The notes under the pieces were generated by a model that worked only from the letters and a program-made list of their open reading frames with translations, did no database searches and had not been told where the DNA came from. A DNA stretch of 8,891 bases from an uncultured Oscillospiraceae bacterium (GTDB taxonomy: Bacteria; Bacillota; Clostridia; Oscillospirales; Acutalibacteraceae): assembly GCA_900552925.1 (NCBI GenBank), contig USBH01000057.1, forward strand, positions 1 through 8,891, in the 5' to 3' direction. Below are positions 6,470-8,891 of the stretch, piece after piece (position 1 is the first letter of the stretch; each line of letters starts with the position of its first letter). The translations under genes and the position numbers were made by a program.

Positions 6470-6497
6470 AAAACCTGCATATCCGCGGCGCGGCAGG
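6470..6497 (-). terminator. Possible weak terminator after mutS2
   Basis: On the minus strand, just after the mutS2 stop, CCTGC (6497-6493) can pair with GCAGG (6478-6474), enclosing a self-complementary CCGCGCCGCGG-type core and followed by TTTTCC. The stem is short and the T run has only four bases, and it abuts the -35 of the next promoter. It may reduce rather than stop read-through. Confidence 0.35.
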
Positions 6498-6500
6498 CGC

Positions 6501-8864
6501 TTACTTCAGCTCCACGATCGTGACGCCGCTTTCGCCCTCGCCGTACACGCCGAGGCGGAAGGACTTCACCGCTTTATGCCGCTTCAGATGCTGCTGGATG
6601 CCGCTGCGCAGCACGCCGGTGCCCTTGCCGTGGATGATGGTCAGCATGTTGAGGTTGCGCAGCAGCGCGTGGTCGATGAACGCGTCCACCTCCATCAGCG
6701 CCTCCTCGAGGTTCATGCCCCGCACGTCGAGCTCGTTGCGCACCGTGCTGTCCGGCGCGGTCTTCGTCACGTTGCGGTGGCCACCGGGCTTCTTCTCCTT
6801 CTGCTTTTTGTCCGTCAACCGCAGGTTCTTCATCGGCACGCGCGTCTTGATGATGCCGGCCTGCACGAGCACCTGATCGCCGGTTTTCGGCAGCTCCAGC
6901 ACCGTCGCGGCCTTGTCGATGTCGTAGATCAGCACGTTGTCGCCGACCTGGAGCGGGCGCGGCAGCACGTAGTCCTCGTCCGCGCGCTTTTCGCGCACCG
7001 GGTCGCTGGCCTTTTCGAGGCTGCGGATGCCGGCCTTGAGGCGCGCTTTCTGCTCCGCCGTCAGCATCGCGTTCTTTTCGCGGCGCAGCGCGTCGAGCTC
7101 GTCGAGCAGCCCCTGCGCCTGCTGGCGCGTCTTCTGCACGAGCGCCGCCGCCTCGCGCTGGGCGCGCTCGATCTCGTGCTTCGCGTCCTTTTCGGCGCGG
7201 TCGCGCGCAGCCTGCGCCTCGCGCACCATGCGCTCGGCGTCCATGCGGTGGCGTTCGGCGTCGCGCCGCTCGTCCTCCATCTTCCGCCGGCTGTCCTCCA
7301 GCCGCGTGACGACCTCCTCGAACATCGTGCTCTCCTCGGAGACGAGCGTCTTTGCGCGCTCGACGATCCCCTCGGGCATGCCGAGGCGCTTCGAGATCGC
7401 GAACGCATTCGACTTGCCCGGCACGCCGATCAGGAGCCGGTACGTCGGGCGCAGCGTCGCGACGTCGAACTCGCAGCATCCGTTTTCGACGCCGTCGGTG
7501 CGCAGCGCATACGCCTTCAATTCGGCGTAGTGCGTCGTCGCCATCACCTTCGCGCCTTTTTCGCGCATCGCCTCGATGATCGAAATCGCGAGCGCCGCGC
7601 CCTCGACCGGGTCGGTGCCCGCGCCGAGCTCGTCGATGAGGATCAGGCTGCTGTCGTCGGCCTTGTCGAGGATGCGGATGATGTTCGTCATGTGCGCCGA
7701 GAACGTCGAGAGCGACTGCTCGATGCTCTGCTCGTCGCCGATGTCGGCGAGCACGTGGCGGAACACGGCGATCTCGCTGCCCTCCGCCGCCGGGATCATC
7801 AGGCCGCACATCGCCATCAGCGTCAGAAGGCCCGCAGTCTTGAGCGATACGGTCTTGCCGCCCGTGTTCGGGCCGGTGACGATCAGCGCGTCGAATTCCT
7901 GCCCGAGCAGCAGATCGGTCGGCACGACCTTGTTTTTGTCGATCAGCGGGTGGCGCGCCGCCTTGATGCAGACGCGGCCCGCGTCGTTCAGCTTCGGCAC
8001 GACGGCCTTCATCTTATAGGCGAGCTGGCCCTTCGCGAAGATCAGGTTCAGCTCGACGGCCGCGCGGTAGCTGTGCACGATGCCGTCGGCGAATTCGCCG
8101 ACCTCGCGCGACAGCTCCGCCAGAATGCGGTCGATCTCCTCCTGCTCGTCGGCGCGCAGGACGCGGATCTCGTTGTTCGCCTCCACGACGCCGATCGGCT
8201 CGATGAACACGGTCGCGCCGCTGCCCGAGGAATCGTGCACGAGGCCCTTGACCTCGTTGCGGAACTCGGCCTTGACCGGCACAACGTAGCGGCCGCCGCG
8301 CTGCGTGACGATGGCCTCCTGCAGATACTTCTGGTACGTCTGCGAGCGGATCATCTTGTCGAGCTGCTCGCGCACGCGCAGCGACGCCGCGCGGATCTTC
8401 CGGCGGATCGACGCGAGCGCGACGCTCGCGGTGTCGGCGACCTCCTCCTCGCTCGCGACGGTCATCGAGATGCGCTCCTCGAGGAATTTGTTCGGCTGCA
8501 GCGTTTCAAAGCGGTAGTCGAGCGCGGTTTTGATGCTCTCGCTCTTTTTCCGCCAGTCCGAGACGCTGCGGATCGCGCGGAGCGTGCCCGCCACGGCGAG
8601 CAGCTCGGGCAGGTTCAGCACGCCGCCGGCCTGCGCGCGGCGCAGCGCGTTCGTCACGTTCGTCATCCCGTAGAACGACGGCGCGCCGAACTTCGCCATC
8701 AGCACGAAGGCGTCGTCCGTCTCCTGCAGAAGGCGCTCCACGTGCTTCAGGTCCGTGTCCGGCTCGATCTCGGCGGCAAGCGCGGCCGCATCCGCGCAGG
8801 TCGTTTCATTCGCAAGCTGCTGGAGGATCTTGTCCAGCTCCAGCGATTTATAGTCTTTCAGCAT
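6501..8864 (-). CDS. mutS2: MutS2 (ATPase with C-terminal Smr domain)
   Basis: A 787-residue protein, the usual length for MutS2. It lacks the mismatch-recognition domain of MutS. In sequence order: core/clamp helices (1-300); Walker A GPNTGGKT (331-338); the MutS signature region DIGDEQSIEQSLSTFS (374-389) with HM following; Walker B LILIDELGAGTDP (407-419) with D411 and E412; TTHYAEL (443-449); a long charged coiled coil (about 505-600, rich in R, E, K, D and A); a KOW/SH3-like segment (640-683); and a C-terminal Smr domain (711-787) with LDVRG (712-716) and HGKGTGVLR (745-753). In other bacteria MutS2 has been tied to suppressing homologous recombination and, in Bacillus, to acting on collided ribosomes; which applies here is unknown. 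AGAGGAG at 8877-8871 lies six bases before the ATG and fixes the start. The promoter lies outside the window. The TPM gene follows 98 bases downstream. Confidence 0.97.
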   Translation of the reverse strand: MLKDYKSLELDKILQQLANETTCADAAALAAEIEPDTDLKHVERLLQETDDAFVLMAKFGAPSFYGMTNVTNALRRAQAGGVLNLPELLAVAGTLRAIRSVSDWRKKSESIKTALDYRFETLQPNKFLEERISMTVASEEEVADTASVALASIRRKIRAASLRVREQLDKMIRSQTYQKYLQEAIVTQRGGRYVVPVKAEFRNEVKGLVHDSSGSGATVFIEPIGVVEANNEIRVLRADEQEEIDRILAELSREVGEFADGIVHSYRAAVELNLIFAKGQLAYKMKAVVPKLNDAGRVCIKAARHPLIDKNKVVPTDLLLGQEFDALIVTGPNTGGKTVSLKTAGLLTLMAMCGLMIPAAEGSEIAVFRHVLADIGDEQSIEQSLSTFSAHMTNIIRILDKADDSSLILIDELGAGTDPVEGAALAISIIEAMREKGAKVMATTHYAELKAYALRTDGVENGCCEFDVATLRPTYRLLIGVPGKSNAFAISKRLGMPEGIVERAKTLVSEESTMFEEVVTRLEDSRRKMEDERRDAERHRMDAERMVREAQAARDRAEKDAKHEIERAQREAAALVQKTRQQAQGLLDELDALRREKNAMLTAEQKARLKAGIRSLEKASDPVREKRADEDYVLPRPLQVGDNVLIYDIDKAATVLELPKTGDQVLVQAGIIKTRVPMKNLRLTDKKQKEKKPGGHRNVTKTAPDSTVRNELDVRGMNLEEALMEVDAFIDHALLRNLNMLTIIHGKGTGVLRSGIQQHLKRHKAVKSFRLGVYGEGESGVTIVELK

Positions 8865-8870
8865 ATTCTG

Positions 8871-8877
8871 CTCCTCT
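8871..8877 (-). promoter_or_regulatory. Ribosome binding site of mutS2
   Basis: AGAGGAG on the minus strand, six bases before the ATG at 8864, matches the anti-Shine-Dalgarno sequence well. It supports this start over internal methionines and shows the gene is complete within the window. Confidence 0.85.
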
Positions 8878-8891
8878 GTAGAACCGGCGGG

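Noticed and set aside
5629..6876. Plus-strand open frame antisense to the TPM gene and the end of mutS2
   Set aside because: It runs through a promoter and an intergenic gap, is rich in R, H and A, and shows no domain; both opposite-strand genes are well supported.
6574..7809. Second minus-strand frame inside mutS2 (411 codons)
   Set aside because: It overlaps the Smr and ATPase-coding region in another frame and has an extreme Arg/Ala/Gly composition; it is a shadow.

Overview
The window is a high-GC stretch that looks like the chromosome of a Gram-positive, Clostridia-type bacterium. A gut Oscillospirales/Ruminococcaceae-like lineage is my best guess. The evidence is near-consensus TTGAC(A/T)-N17-TA(A/G)AAT promoters, AAAGGAG-type ribosome binding sites, a full-length MutS2, and Thr-Pro/Ser-Pro rich linkers in exported proteins. 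No tRNA, rRNA, CRISPR array or insertion sequence was seen. The taxonomic guess is inference only.

Left half, plus strand (about 200-5460): a gene-free leader carries a good sigma-A type promoter (TTGACT-N17-TAAAAT at 202-230). It is followed by four tightly spaced genes: an MBOAT membrane O-acyltransferase, a membrane-anchored DHHW/AlgJ-X-like protein, a FkbH-like HAD-IIIC enzyme with a C-terminal acetyltransferase-like part, and a stand-alone acyl carrier protein. A strong hairpin terminator closes the unit and also serves the convergent gene. The order of parts mirrors the Dlt pathway for D-alanylating teichoic acids: loader, carrier protein, MBOAT, extracytoplasmic partner. Here the loader is an FkbH-type enzyme instead of an adenylating ligase. 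I infer that the cassette moves a small hydroxyacyl group (glyceryl is the precedent for FkbH) from a phosphorylated precursor onto the carrier protein, across the membrane, and onto a surface polymer. The substrate and acceptor cannot be read from the sequence.

Right half, minus strand (8864 down to 5464): mutS2 is complete, with all ATPase motifs and a C-terminal Smr domain. It is followed after 98 bases by a gene for an exported, membrane-anchored TPM-domain protein with a strongly basic tail. This gene has its own near-consensus promoter in the gap (TTGACA-N17-TAGAAT). It converges on the acyl carrier protein gene at the shared terminator.

The most interesting content is the FkbH/ACP/MBOAT/DHHW cassette and the bulged hairpin spanning the fkbH-like stop codon just before the ACP gene. 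Several long antisense open frames exist but are byproducts of the high-GC codon use.
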